Position numbers and translations under genes: made by a program. From assembly GCF_010993775.1 (NCBI RefSeq), contig NZ_WOTO01000015.1, forward strand, positions 78,117-142,116: a stretch of 64,000 nt of DNA, given 5' to 3'. How positions within the stretch are numbered: the first letter of the stretch is position 1; every line of letters starts with the position of its first letter. The notes beneath the pieces are model-generated. The model worked only from the letters and a program-made list of their open reading frames with translations, made no database searches and was not told the DNA's origin. Positions 28,263-36,483 of the stretch are shown here, piece by piece. Origin of the DNA: Fodinicola feengrottensis (GTDB taxonomy: Bacteria; Actinomycetota; Actinomycetes; Mycobacteriales; HKI-0501).

Positions 28263-29534
28263 GTTCGGCATAAGATCCGCGCGTATTTGAGTGGCGCTCG
28301 GGAGCCTGGTAAGCGGGTCCGGTCTGAGCCGGTGGTGATCGCGGAGTTCGTGCCGTATTGCCGGCAGCGGCTGGTTGATGATCCGCATTTGTGGGCGTCG
28401 ACGTTGTTCGACGAGGTCGTCGCGTTGGGGTTCACTGGTTCGTATCCGTCGCTGACCGCGGCGATCCGCGATCTGGGGCTGCGTCCGCATTGCGAGGCGT
28501 GTGACCGGTCCAAGGGCCGTGACACCGCGGTGATCGCGCACCCGGCGGGCGCGGAGACGCAATGGGATTGGTTGGAACTTCCTGATCCACCATCGGCGTG
28601 GGGCCTGGGAAAGCACGCGCATCTACTGGTCGGCGCTCTCGCGCATTCCTCGCGGTGGCGCGGAGTTTTGGCTACCAGTGAGGATTTCCCGCATCTGGTC
28701 GAGGCGATGGACGCTGTCGTGGCGCGCCTGGGTGGGCTGACCAAGGTGTGGCGGTTCGACCGGATGTCCACCGTTTGCTATCCACCGACCGGTGCGGTAC
28801 TGCCCAGTTTCGGTGAAGTGGCGAAACATTACGGAGTCACCGTCGTTATTTGCCCACCGAGGCGGGGAAACCGCAAAGGCGTTGTCGAAAAGGCGAATCA
28901 TTCCGCCGCGCAACGATGGTGGCGAACATTACCGGACGAGACCACGCCGGCCCAGGCTCAGGCGTTGCTGGATCGACTCACCGCCCGGTTGGACACCCGC
29001 AAGCGGATGCTCGACGGGGCGCCGACCACGGTCGGCGCGCTGGCTGACGCTGAACCTTTGCGTCCCCCGCCGGGGGTGGTGTTCCCGGCCGAGCTGTCCG
29101 ATGAGCGGACCGTGACCGCGCAAGGATTGGTGTCCTGGCGTGGAAACTCCTACTCGGTGCCGCCAGGCCTGACCGGTGCCAGGGTGCTGCTCACGCACCG
29201 GTTGGGCACCGAACTGGTGCGCATCGCCACCCCCACCGGCGCGGTCGTGGCCGCGCACACGCGCGCCCTGGACGGCGCGGGGCGGGTGGTCCGAGACGAC
29301 GGCCACGTGGCGGCCTTAGAGAAGAAGGTCCTGGCCGGGTTCACCGATAAGCCGCCCTGCAAACACAAAACCCGCCGACCACCGTCGGCCGCCGCGCTAG
29401 CCGAAGCTGATCGCCTACGCGGCCATTCGACCCCTGACCCGGCATCGAAGGTGGTGATCGATTTCTCCGTTTACGTCAATGCCGCTGACCGGCTCGCGAC
29501 CCGCGCCGGCCAGAAGAAACAAGGAAATTCCTGA
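28263..29534 (+). pseudogene. istA: IstA-type transposase of IS21 element B, N-terminus missing
   Basis: Reads IRAYLSGAREPGKRVRSEP from the junction, then CEACDRSKGRDTAVIAHPAG, ETQWDWLELPDPP (first catalytic Asp) and VWRFDRMSTVCYPPTGAVLP (second). NRKGVVEKANHSAAQRWWRT includes the Glu. The C-terminus reads ALVSWRGN-type GLVSWRGNSYSVPPGLTGAR and is intact to 29534. About 60-80 N-terminal residues with the HTH are missing, so it is probably inactive. Confidence 0.7.
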
Positions 29535-29555
29535 CCAGAGAAAGGAAACTCGATC

Positions 29556-30368
29556 GTGAGCACACTCAACGCGCCGCAGATGAGCGAAGCGCGCCGCTAC
29601 CAGCAGCTCAAAGCCCACCTGTCCTACCTGAAACTGGCCGACGCGGCCGATGCGTTACCGCGGATCCTGGACGCCGCCCGCGCGGAAAACCTCTCGGTGA
29701 CCGCCGCGCTGGAACGGCTGCTGGAGATCGAGGTCAACGCCACCGAAGCCCGCCGGCTGGCCTCCCGGCTCCGGTTCGCCTGCCTGCCCAATCCGCACAC
29801 CCTGGCCGATTTCGACTTCTCCGCCCAACCCGGCGTCGACGAGCCTCTGGTCCGCGACCTTGCGACCTTACGGTTCGTTGACGACGCGGCCAACGCGCTG
29901 CTGGTAGGCCCTCCAGGGGTCGGCAAGACCATGCTGGCCACCGCGTTGGCGCGCGCCGCCGCCGAAGCCGGTCACCGGGTCCACTTCACCACCGCCGCCG
30001 ACCTCGCCGCCCGCTGCCACAAAGCAGCCCTGGAAGGGCGCTGGGCGACCTGCATGCGGTTCTTCGCCGGACCCCGACTCCTGGTCATCGACGAACTGGG
30101 CTATCTGCCGCTTCCCGGCGACGGCGCCAGCGCCCTTTTCCAAGTAATAAACCAAAGATACCTCAAATCCAGCACCATCCTGACCACCAACGTCGGAATC
30201 GCCGACTGGGCAACCGCCTTCGGTGACGCGACCGTCGCCGCGGCCATGCTCGACCGGCTGCTACACCGCGCCACCGTCATCGGAATCGACGGACCCAGCT
30301 ACCGACTCCGCCACCACCAACACACCGCCGACACCCTCCGCAAGGCAGTCAACGCTCATGCTTCCTAA
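29556..30368 (+). CDS. istB: IstB-type ATPase helper of IS21 element B
   Basis: 270 residues, intact, starting with GTG after GAAAGGAAA. KLADAADALPRILDAARAEN and ERLLEIEVNATEARRLASRL form the N-terminal helices; Walker A is VGPPGVGKTML, Walker B LLVIDELGYLP, and the sensor region ILTTNVGIADW precedes MLDRLLHRATVIGI. It belongs to a different IstB subgroup from element A. It could serve in trans if a matching IstA exists elsewhere. Confidence 0.85.
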   Translation: MSTLNAPQMSEARRYQQLKAHLSYLKLADAADALPRILDAARAENLSVTAALERLLEIEVNATEARRLASRLRFACLPNPHTLADFDFSAQPGVDEPLVRDLATLRFVDDAANALLVGPPGVGKTMLATALARAAAEAGHRVHFTTAADLAARCHKAALEGRWATCMRFFAGPRLLVIDELGYLPLPGDGASALFQVINQRYLKSSTILTTNVGIADWATAFGDATVAAAMLDRLLHRATVIGIDGPSYRLRHHQHTADTLRKAVNAHAS

Positions 30369-30412
30369 CAACGACAACGAAACCCGAAGCTGCCCGATCT
30401 GCTGGACCAACT

Positions 30413-31020
30413 TCACACCCAGCCTGGTCCTGCCTGCCAGCCCAGCGCACCGTCTCCCGCCCTTAACGCCGGGTGCAGACCAAGACCGGCGAGCCGGGCG
30501 CGTGCGGCTTCGACCAGCGCCGGGTCGATGTCGACGGATACGACGTTCGCGTCGCCAAGGCGGTGCGCCAACAACGCGGTGTTGTATCCGGTGCCGGTAC
30601 CGATCTCCAACACCCGGCACCCCTGGTGTCCGGTCGCGGTGTCGGGGGGGGCGGCGGCGCTGATGTTGAGGCGGTCCAGCATGACCGCCATGACCGATGG
30701 CTGGCTGGACGAGGAGGTCGGCAGGTCCTGCCGCGCGGTCCCGGCACCGGTTGACGCGGTTTGGGTCAGCAGCGCGTTGTCGGAGTACACCTCCGCCCAC
30801 CAGCTCGGGGTGCCGGTCGGCAACTCGATGAATCCCGAACTGTCTCCGGTCAACACGTGCGGGGTGAACAGGTGCCGGGGAATGCTGGCGAATGCGTGTT
30901 TCCAGCTGGGGGGTCTGGCACCACGCCCTCAGCCTCCAACACGGCCGCCAAGGCCGCAGCGTGCTTCTTCCACGCGCCATTGTCGCCGCCGGCTGTGGTG
31001 TCGTTTTCTGATGTGCTCAT
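30413..31020 (-). pseudogene. PIMT-like methyltransferase of the graspetide operon, 3' truncated
   Basis: The ATG at 31020 overlaps the stop of the ATP-grasp gene (ATGA). The N-terminal helix (WKKHAAALAAVLEAEGV) leads, after a frame change at a C run near 30910, to SWKHAFASIPRHLFTPHVL, SDNALLTQ, SSSQPSVMAVMLDRLNI and the SAM motif VLEIGTGTGYNTALLAHRLG. These are the protein-L-isoaspartate methyltransferase hallmarks used by ATP-grasp peptide systems to form aspartimide or isoaspartate. The gene is cut just after GDGALGW by element B, losing about half of its length. Confidence 0.7.
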
Positions 31021-32069
31021 GTTTTGCTGTCACCATTCAGATTTGTTGCGGTGAGGCAGTCGGCGATCGCGTCTGCGATGGGGAGGTCGCATTCTTCGGC
31101 CAGCCAGCCCCAGACCCCGTTGGCGTTGGCTTCAAGGGTGATCCATTGCCCGTCCGGCCGGATAACGAAATCAAATGCCGAGTACGCCAATCCCGCGGAC
31201 CGCAGGTACGCGGCGATACCGGCACGGACCTGCACAGGGACCTCGATCGGTTCGTACCGCAAATTGTCATAGTCGGACCGCCAGTCCACCAACGCCGCCG
31301 AGCTGTCGGCGTGGATTGCCACCGCGAACAGCTTGTCCCCGACCGCGGTTACCCGGCACTCGCACTTTTTGTCTTGCCAGACTTGGAAAAGGTGCGCCGT
31401 AGCGGCGACGCTGGCCAACTCCTCACCCGCACGCTCGATGTCGCCACGGGACAATCGGCGGGTATAGACGATGGACTCGCCACCGTCTTCCCACACGATC
31501 GGCTCAGCCAGCGGCTTGACCACCAGATCTCCGTACGCGGCAGCGAAATCGCGGACGTCGGCTGGATTGTTCGTGATAAGGGTCGGCGCGACAGCCAGGC
31601 CGGCGTGCTTGAGCTGGGCGAGTTGCCGGGGCTTGTATTCGGCGTCGGCGATAGCGCCCGGGTGCGACACCCACCGGGCCGCCAGGCTGGCCAATACGCC
31701 GCCCACGCCGGTCCGTGCCTGGGCGTTGCAGAACCGCCGCTCCGGCTCGGACAACCCCGCCGGTAGGTCGAACGCGCCCGGTTTGCGGTAGTACACCGCT
31801 GCCACATCGCGCAGCCGCAACACCTGACCAGCCACCTCCACCTCACCACCCCAGCCACCGGACCCGGCCCGCTCTCCGGCCTCGGGCTCAGCGGACAACT
31901 GGGCGGACAGGGCCATACGCTGCGGGAAATCGGCGGTGTCCAGCACCATCCACCGCACACCCCGCGCATCCAGGCTCGCGCCGACCTGCTCCACCGCCCA
32001 ATCGTCGGCCTGACCCAGCACGAGCACCATCGGACCCTCACCGGCCGCCGCAGAACCCAGCGCGGTCAT
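31017..32069 (-). CDS. ATP-grasp ribosomal-peptide maturase (graspetide macrocyclase, SAV_5884-like)
   Basis: About 350 residues, intact. The N-terminal part MVLVLGQADDWAVEQVGASL and AAVYYRKPGAFDLP, followed by FCNAQARTGVGGVLASLAAR and WVSHPGAIADAEYKPRQL, is the preATP-grasp region of peptide maturases. The ATP-grasp domain shows DLVVKPLAEPIVW, LFQVWQDKKCECRVTAVGDK, YSAFDFVIRPDGQWITLEAN with the metal-binding E/N pair. It forms side-chain ester or amide macrocycles on a precursor peptide. It starts one base after the precursor stop, and ends overlapping the methyltransferase start, so the three are one operon. Confidence 0.85.
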   Translation of the reverse strand: MTALGSAAAGEGPMVLVLGQADDWAVEQVGASLDARGVRWMVLDTADFPQRMALSAQLSAEPEAGERAGSGGWGGEVEVAGQVLRLRDVAAVYYRKPGAFDLPAGLSEPERRFCNAQARTGVGGVLASLAARWVSHPGAIADAEYKPRQLAQLKHAGLAVAPTLITNNPADVRDFAAAYGDLVVKPLAEPIVWEDGGESIVYTRRLSRGDIERAGEELASVAATAHLFQVWQDKKCECRVTAVGDKLFAVAIHADSSAALVDWRSDYDNLRYEPIEVPVQVRAGIAAYLRSAGLAYSAFDFVIRPDGQWITLEANANGVWGWLAEECDLPIADAIADCLTATNLNGDSKT

Positions 32070-32070
32070 A

Positions 32071-32396
32071 TCAGCTGTCCGGGACGGTGTAGGAGTCGTC
32101 AACCTCCCGGTTATCCAACCGGGTCCGCTGCGGAATCGTCCGCTGACTCGCGGGCGTGCGGTGCTTGGCCAGCAACAGCTCCGGCAGGCCATCCAGCCCA
32201 CCGTTCCGGCGGACAGGCCGCACCGCGCGAAGGACAAACGGCCGCGCCGCGCTGGGCGGCTCATTATTGGCTGGCCGCGACCCCCCAGATCCACCGGAAA
32301 ACGGTACGACGCCGGCATCACCGGATCGTGCCCCGCCGAGTCCCTGACCAACCTGCCTCGTGATTGGTCAATCCCTGCTTCCGCTGACCGCTCCAT
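32071..32396 (-). CDS. candidate graspetide precursor peptide, one frame change
   Basis: The ATG at 32396 follows GGAG. One frame runs to a six-G run (32281-32286). After a one-base frame change the reading continues AARPFVLRAVRPVRR, resembling the PFxLRxxRP leader motif of ATP-grasp-modified RiPP precursors, then LDGLPELLLAKHRTP, a Thr/Arg-rich stretch and a C-terminus REVDDSYTVPDS. The stop at 32071-32073 is one base from the ATP-grasp start (TGATATG). Acidic residues next to Thr/Ser at the C-terminus fit a graspetide core. Identity is inferred from position and these motifs. Confidence 0.55.
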
Positions 32397-32557
32397 GACC
32401 GGTTCTCCTTCCGCTGCATTCATAGGATGGTGTTGGTCCTGCTGGAATCGCGCCGTCGATGCCGTCGTCCCCACGGCTTGGCTGGTAGGTTGCCCAGCGC
32501 CAACATCGCGCCGCGTGATCGTGCGTTCATAGATGCCGGAAGGTTCGCGCGCTGTGG
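32397..32557. other. promoter region of the graspetide operon
   Basis: 161 bases between the precursor start and a short upstream gene. No convincing -35/-10 pair was identified. Confidence 0.3.
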
Positions 32558-32794
32558 TCAGGGCTCATCGTCGTCCTGCCTGAGGCACGCCATGGGGAAC
32601 GTGACCAATTCAAGGATGTCGACCTTGTCCAGCAGCGAGGCGTAACTTTCCTCAAGGTTGTCCGTGCGCTTGAGCAGGTATTCGATGACTTCCTGCTGAG
32701 TCTCGATGGTGTTGATCAGAAGTTGCATGGCCTGCTGGTTTGGTCGCAGCCGTGCTGGGCGCGGGATATGCCTGGTCGTGGGTCGCGGAATCAT
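32558..32794 (-). CDS. small hypothetical coiled-coil protein
   Basis: A 78-residue frame; a likely shorter form starts at the Met in QQAMQLLINTIETQQEVIEY. The segment LLINTIETQQEVIEYLLKRT followed by DNLEESYASLLDKVDIL is a continuous amphipathic helix with heptad spacing. Same strand as the graspetide operon and its upstream neighbour. No family recognised. Confidence 0.4.
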   Translation of the reverse strand: MIPRPTTRHIPRPARLRPNQQAMQLLINTIETQQEVIEYLLKRTDNLEESYASLLDKVDILELVTFPMACLRQDDDEP

Positions 32795-32854
32795 TGACGA
32801 ATGACCTTTCCTCTATATGGCAGCGAACTATTGGTTGTTCGAACAGATTTCTCT

Positions 32855-33343
32855 CTATTGGGTCCACGGACCGGCCCGGTGATTATGCGGCCCACCAATT
32901 CGGTCTCCCGCCGGCCGAGGATCCGCCGCCGGATGGGCCATCACCTGCCTCGCCACTGGCCTCTCTTGCTGTGCGGTGCTCACCCGCGCGGTGACCACCG
33001 TTGCCGTTTGTGTGGTGGGCGCTGGCTGGGGTTGGTGGATGCGTAGCCCTAATTCCCGGCTAATCACCGCGACCACCTGTCGAGCGCGCCAGCCGGTCAC
33101 CTGCGCCCGTACCACGGGACTGCCGTCCTCAGTCAGCGCCGGCACGATTTCCACCTCGTCGACCAACCCAGCCAGCAGGGTGGCTGTGCGCAGCTCATTG
33201 GCCAGCACTTTGGCGCGCCGCCAGGCATCGAGCACGCCAGGAACACCAGCGGCAGCGGTCGCCTCGTAGATCGTTTCGGTCCAGTCCTGCTCACGCCGCC
33301 CACAGCCCGGCGGCCGTGTCGGTTCCTCCGCGTTGTCGTTCAT
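32855..33343 (-). CDS. hypothetical protein
   Basis: 162 residues. The N-terminal 110 residues (QDWTETIYEATAAAGVPGVL, then AKVLANELRTATLLAGLVDE and QVTGWRARQVVAVISRELGL) look folded and helical; the C-terminal 50 residues are Pro/Arg-rich and disordered. It lies just past the two hairpins that end the upstream operon. No family recognised. Confidence 0.45.
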   Translation of the reverse strand: MNDNAEEPTRPPGCGRREQDWTETIYEATAAAGVPGVLDAWRRAKVLANELRTATLLAGLVDEVEIVPALTEDGSPVVRAQVTGWRARQVVAVISRELGLRIHQPQPAPTTQTATVVTARVSTAQQERPVARQVMAHPAADPRPAGDRIGGPHNHRAGPWTQ

Positions 33344-33422
33344 CTCCTAGTCCCACCTTCCCCGCACGTCGGCCGAAGGTGCCCCCACTCACGCGCTCGC
33401 CACACTGCGGGCACGCCACGAA

Positions 33423-33505
33423 AAACCTCCGGTACGGTCAATACCGGAGGTTTCCGGACCTCCAACCGGACCACCCTGCCCCGAGCAAGGATCGGGGTGG
33501 TCCGG
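33423..33505 (-). terminator. tandem hairpins ending the radical-SAM operon
   Basis: AAACCTCCGGTA (33423-33434) pairs perfectly with TACCGGAGGTTT (33442-33453), and CCGGACCACCC (33466-33476) with GGGTGGTCCGG (33495-33505). Both lie downstream of the minus-strand operon whose last stop is at 33624. On the minus strand the distal stem is followed by T residues, so it can act as an intrinsic terminator. Confidence 0.7.
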
Positions 33506-33623
33506 CCTTCTGTTCCTGCATGTCCCGGCCAACCCCAGCCACATGGATTACGGCTGAGCTGAGCGGGGCTTCTTGCGCCGGTCGTTCGCTACGCGCCCTC
33601 GCAGCAACGAACGTCCGGAGTCA

Positions 33624-33920
33624 CTATTTAGGCGCCCACCCGCCTTTGCGGTCGGCGAGGTCCTTCGCGTCCCGATCCGTTGCGCCCTTCACGCCTGCAT
33701 CTGGTGGCGTGATTTCCAGTTCGATGATCTGAAGGATCATGCTGAACGCTTGAACTTTCCCTATATTGTGTGCAATACCGAGCTTGTTGCCGGCTTTTTG
33801 CTCCCGTTCAACGGCATCTCGCGCGTCCTTCATCGCCTGCGCCGCCTGCCGGCGAATCTCCAGCAAAGTCCGGGCGCCATCTATCGCGCCGCCTGGCGTG
33901 CGCTGCCCGCTCACAGCCAT
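33624..33920 (-). CDS. small hypothetical protein, last gene of the radical-SAM operon
   Basis: 98 residues from the ATG at 33920, which overlaps the stop of the preceding gene by ten bases. Mostly helical: ARTLLEIRRQAAQAMKDARD, then NKLGIAHNIGKVQAFSMILQ and a charged end DRDAKDLADRKGGW. No membrane segment or signal peptide. No family recognised. Confidence 0.5.
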   Translation of the reverse strand: MAVSGQRTPGGAIDGARTLLEIRRQAAQAMKDARDAVEREQKAGNKLGIAHNIGKVQAFSMILQIIELEITPPDAGVKGATDRDAKDLADRKGGWAPK

Positions 33921-34526
33921 GACTGGCCCCGCATTCCCGGCAACCGGGTCGCCGATGACACCAGCAACGCGTTCACCAGCACCCCGTGCACGACCTCCGC
34001 GGTCGCCGGTTCCCACCGCACGACCTGCGGTTCCACCAGCCAATACGTAGGACCGGACGGCCACGACGTAGGCGGCAGCGCCACCCATTCACCCGGCCCG
34101 TGCCGCAACACCCCGGCGTCGGCAAGCCTCTCCGGCAACGGCACACCGGGCGCGACCACGAACAGCCACCTGTCCGCCGCCGTGGTCGCCGTCGCCGTTG
34201 ACCGCAGCAGCACCCGGTGAGCCGCCGCGCCCAGCGCAGCCGGGGCGCTGATCACCTCCGCCATGTCGCCCGCAGCCAAGGCCGATCCGGTACGGAATGC
34301 GGTCCCACCACCGACTCACCGTCGCGGTGTCGCTGGTCGGGTACCGACCGGCGCACACCACACTCCAGCGCCTGCGCCCGGCTCCAACTCGGTTGAGTCG
34401 TCGTCTTGCACGGGCAGCACCGGCCAGCCGTTTCCGGCGTATCGCAACGCCGCCGCGCGCAACCGCGCCGCCCGATGCCGGGTCCGTCCGCGCTCGCCGC
34501 AGCCCCGCGACCGACAGCACGCTCAT
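33911..34526 (-). CDS. Prim-Pol-like protein lacking catalytic Asp residues, frame-shifted
   Basis: Pieces in different frames line up as LRAAALRYAGNGWPVLPVQD, then GTRPAT, VSRWWDRIPYRIGL, AAGDMAEVISAPAALG, DRWLFVVAPG and GEWVALPPT. This is the arrangement of the bifunctional DNA primase/polymerase N-terminal domain found in actinobacterial mobile-type proteins (AxRYAxxGWPVLPV, WWxRxPxxxIGL). The LDVD-type metal-binding motif is replaced by EVISAP. At about 200 residues it has only this domain. Frame changes lie near 34490, 34350 and 34275. Likely a non-catalytic binding protein. Confidence 0.5.
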
Positions 34527-35154
34527 CGGCCCTCACCACCCGGGCAGCGAAGCGCCGTCACTGGAGCGGTGGCCGCGGCGCAGTAGGTGCGGGCAGCGTC
34601 CACCACCGTGGCCACCCTCGCCGCACGGATACGGGCGTTCGGTGCCGCTGCGATCCACAGCACCGCGTGCCGGCGTTGACCCGCCATCGACACCGACCCA
34701 AGATCTGCCCCAGCCGCGGACAGCGCCGCCGCCAGATCGGCCGGAACCCGTGGGCTACGCGGGTCAAACGTGGTCAACACCGCCGGCCACCACAAAAAAC
34801 TGCCCGGGTCAGCGTTGACCGGGACGGTGCCGGCAGCGGCTGTGTCGCTGTGCGGCAAGGTGTCGGCGGCCGTGTCTAGCGGTACGGCAAGGGTCAGGTC
34901 ATCGAACCCGAACAGCCGAACCCCCCCCGCGCACCGCCCGGGTAGGCCAGCACCGCCGGGCGCCGCATCGGCACGTCCACCAGCCGGTCCCGGAACACCA
35001 GCACCGGACGACCCCTCACACACCCGGTACCCACCTCCCGCGCGGCTCCCTCGGCTTGGTCACCGCGATACGTGGCTCGCAGCCACACAGCTTGTCCAAC
35101 GCCGCCGGCCAACGCTGGTCCAGCGGTCTCAGCGGTGTCTGTCGCCGGGCTCAT
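34523..35154 (-). CDS. hypothetical protein in radical-SAM operon, frame-shifted
   Basis: The ATG at 35154 overlaps the stop of the radical-SAM-like gene, and its own TGA overlaps the next start. AVWLRATYRGDQAEGAAREV, then RPVLVFRDRLVDVPMRRPAV, and after a frame change at a G/C run near 34920, VRLFGFDDLTLAVPLDTAAD and RRHAVLWIAAAPNARIRAAR. About 210 residues, no membrane helices, alternating strands and helices. No family recognised. Confidence 0.5.
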
Positions 35155-36410
35155 CGGGTCGGTCCCGCCAGGGAGCGGCCGGCGTACTCGGTAGCCCACA
35201 GGGACCGGTAACACCGCCACACAACTCCGGCGTGAGCGAGCTGTCCAGGTCGGTCATGATGTTCTCCACGACCCGCCGCGCATTGAAGTAGTACCCCAAG
35301 CATTCCGCTTCGGGGGTAAGCAAGCGGTCCATGATTCGGTTGTGGGGCTGGAAAATCTGGATACTCGGGAACAAGGTGACCTGCGGCAGCATGACAGTCA
35401 TGAACTTTTCCAGCTGTGCAGTGGTGTCCAACCCTGCGATGTAGGTAAACGAGGTGTCCAGACCAGCCGCGCGAGCGTCGGCCAGAAGGGCCGGCATCAT
35501 CTCCGGCAACAGGTCCGCTTTGGTGTTCTTCAACAGAAAATCCCGCCGCGACACGCACTCAGCGGTCAGGAACAACCCAAACGGGGCGACATGTTCAGCC
35601 AGGAAAAACGGAACGCCTCCCGGGTCCGCAGCACCGATGACAACAACACGATGCGGGCGTTGATCCGCCGCGACCGCAACACCTTGCGCAGCATCACCAT
35701 CGCCTCAAGCGCGGCATCCTCGGTCCGATAACACGCCGTGGACACCGCGACTTCGCGCAGGGACTGCAAGGTGCCGCCGGGCGGCAACTGCAACTCCAAA
35801 CCGTCTAGCAGCGCGTGCAACTCGTGCTCCAACGTCAGCACCGGGTCAGCGGGCGGTTCCAGGGAGGTCGGGCAGAACGCGCAACCGGTGCACCGCGACC
35901 GGCCGGCCGGGTTGATCGTGGCGGCCCACCACGTGCCGTTCTCCCAGCAGCGCAGATACCCCGACACCGCGTCATCAGCATCAGTACGCACCGCCCGACC
36001 AATCGGGACACCGGCCGCATACAACCAACCGTCATCACTCAACGTGAACGGCGAATCCGACCGCCCCCCGCCGCCACCACCACCGTCCGCACATCCGGGC
36101 AGGCAATCAGAGACAGCTGCAACCGCACCCGCGGACCCAGCGGCGTGCACAGGCCGTACAGGTTCAACGCCAGCAACAACGCGTCAGTATCCGGAACGCC
36201 GTACTGCTGTGCGTCTGTCTGCCACAGCTTTGCCGGGTTGTCCGGGTGCAGGTCGAATGCTGTCCCTGCTGTGGACGTTGCTTGCGCCGGAACTCCTGAA
36301 TGGATGGTCAGCACGTGCTGCTCGTGGGCTAGCACAGCGGCCGGCTCCTCTCGCTTGGTGTGGGTGCCAATGGAGAGGAACAGGATGGACTCGAGAACAG
36401 GCAAAGACAT
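35151..36410 (-). CDS. radical-SAM-like protein with CX2CX2C motif, frame-shifted
   Basis: From ATG 36410 an N-terminal domain (LLALNLYGLCTPLGPRVRLQ) leads after a frame change at a G run near 36065 to WYAAG-like DDGWLYAAGVPIGRAVRTD, then RSRCTGCAFCP, a cluster motif spaced CX2CX2C rather than CX3CX2C. A frame change near 35570 gives the barrel remainder, including LDTSFTYIAGLDTTAQLEKF, PSIQIFQPHNRIM and YYFNARRVVENIM, typical of radical-SAM proteins. The true C-terminus (CYRSLWATEYAGRSLAGPTR) ends at 35151 after a further change near 35230. About 415 residues. First gene of a four-gene overlapping operon. Confidence 0.6.
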
Positions 36411-36440
36411 ACGCACAGATGAGAGACTTATGGCGGGCAT

Positions 36441-36458
36441 CTATGCATGCATGCATAG
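36441..36458. promoter_or_regulatory. perfect 18-bp palindrome between divergent genes
   Basis: CTATGCATGCATGCATAG is its own reverse complement. It sits between the radical-SAM-like gene (start 36410, minus) and the XRE regulator gene (likely start 36484, plus), where an operator for the regulator would be expected. Confidence 0.5.
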
Positions 36459-36483
36459 GCAGCGCGGGTGGAACGGATGCAAG

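Larger units (their letters stand above)
28262..30410 (+). mobile_element. IS21-family element B, 5' end lost
   Basis: A second IS21 pair faces the other way. Its transposase lacks the N-terminus and begins at the right end of element A, which implies that A inserted into B or that a rearrangement joined them. The right end lies between the istB stop (30368) and about 30410, where the truncated methyltransferase gene resumes. Confidence 0.6.

Noticed and set aside
36441..36458. ATGC repeats as a possible short CRISPR or tandem repeat
   Set aside because: Only one 18-base palindrome is present, with no spacer-repeat series.
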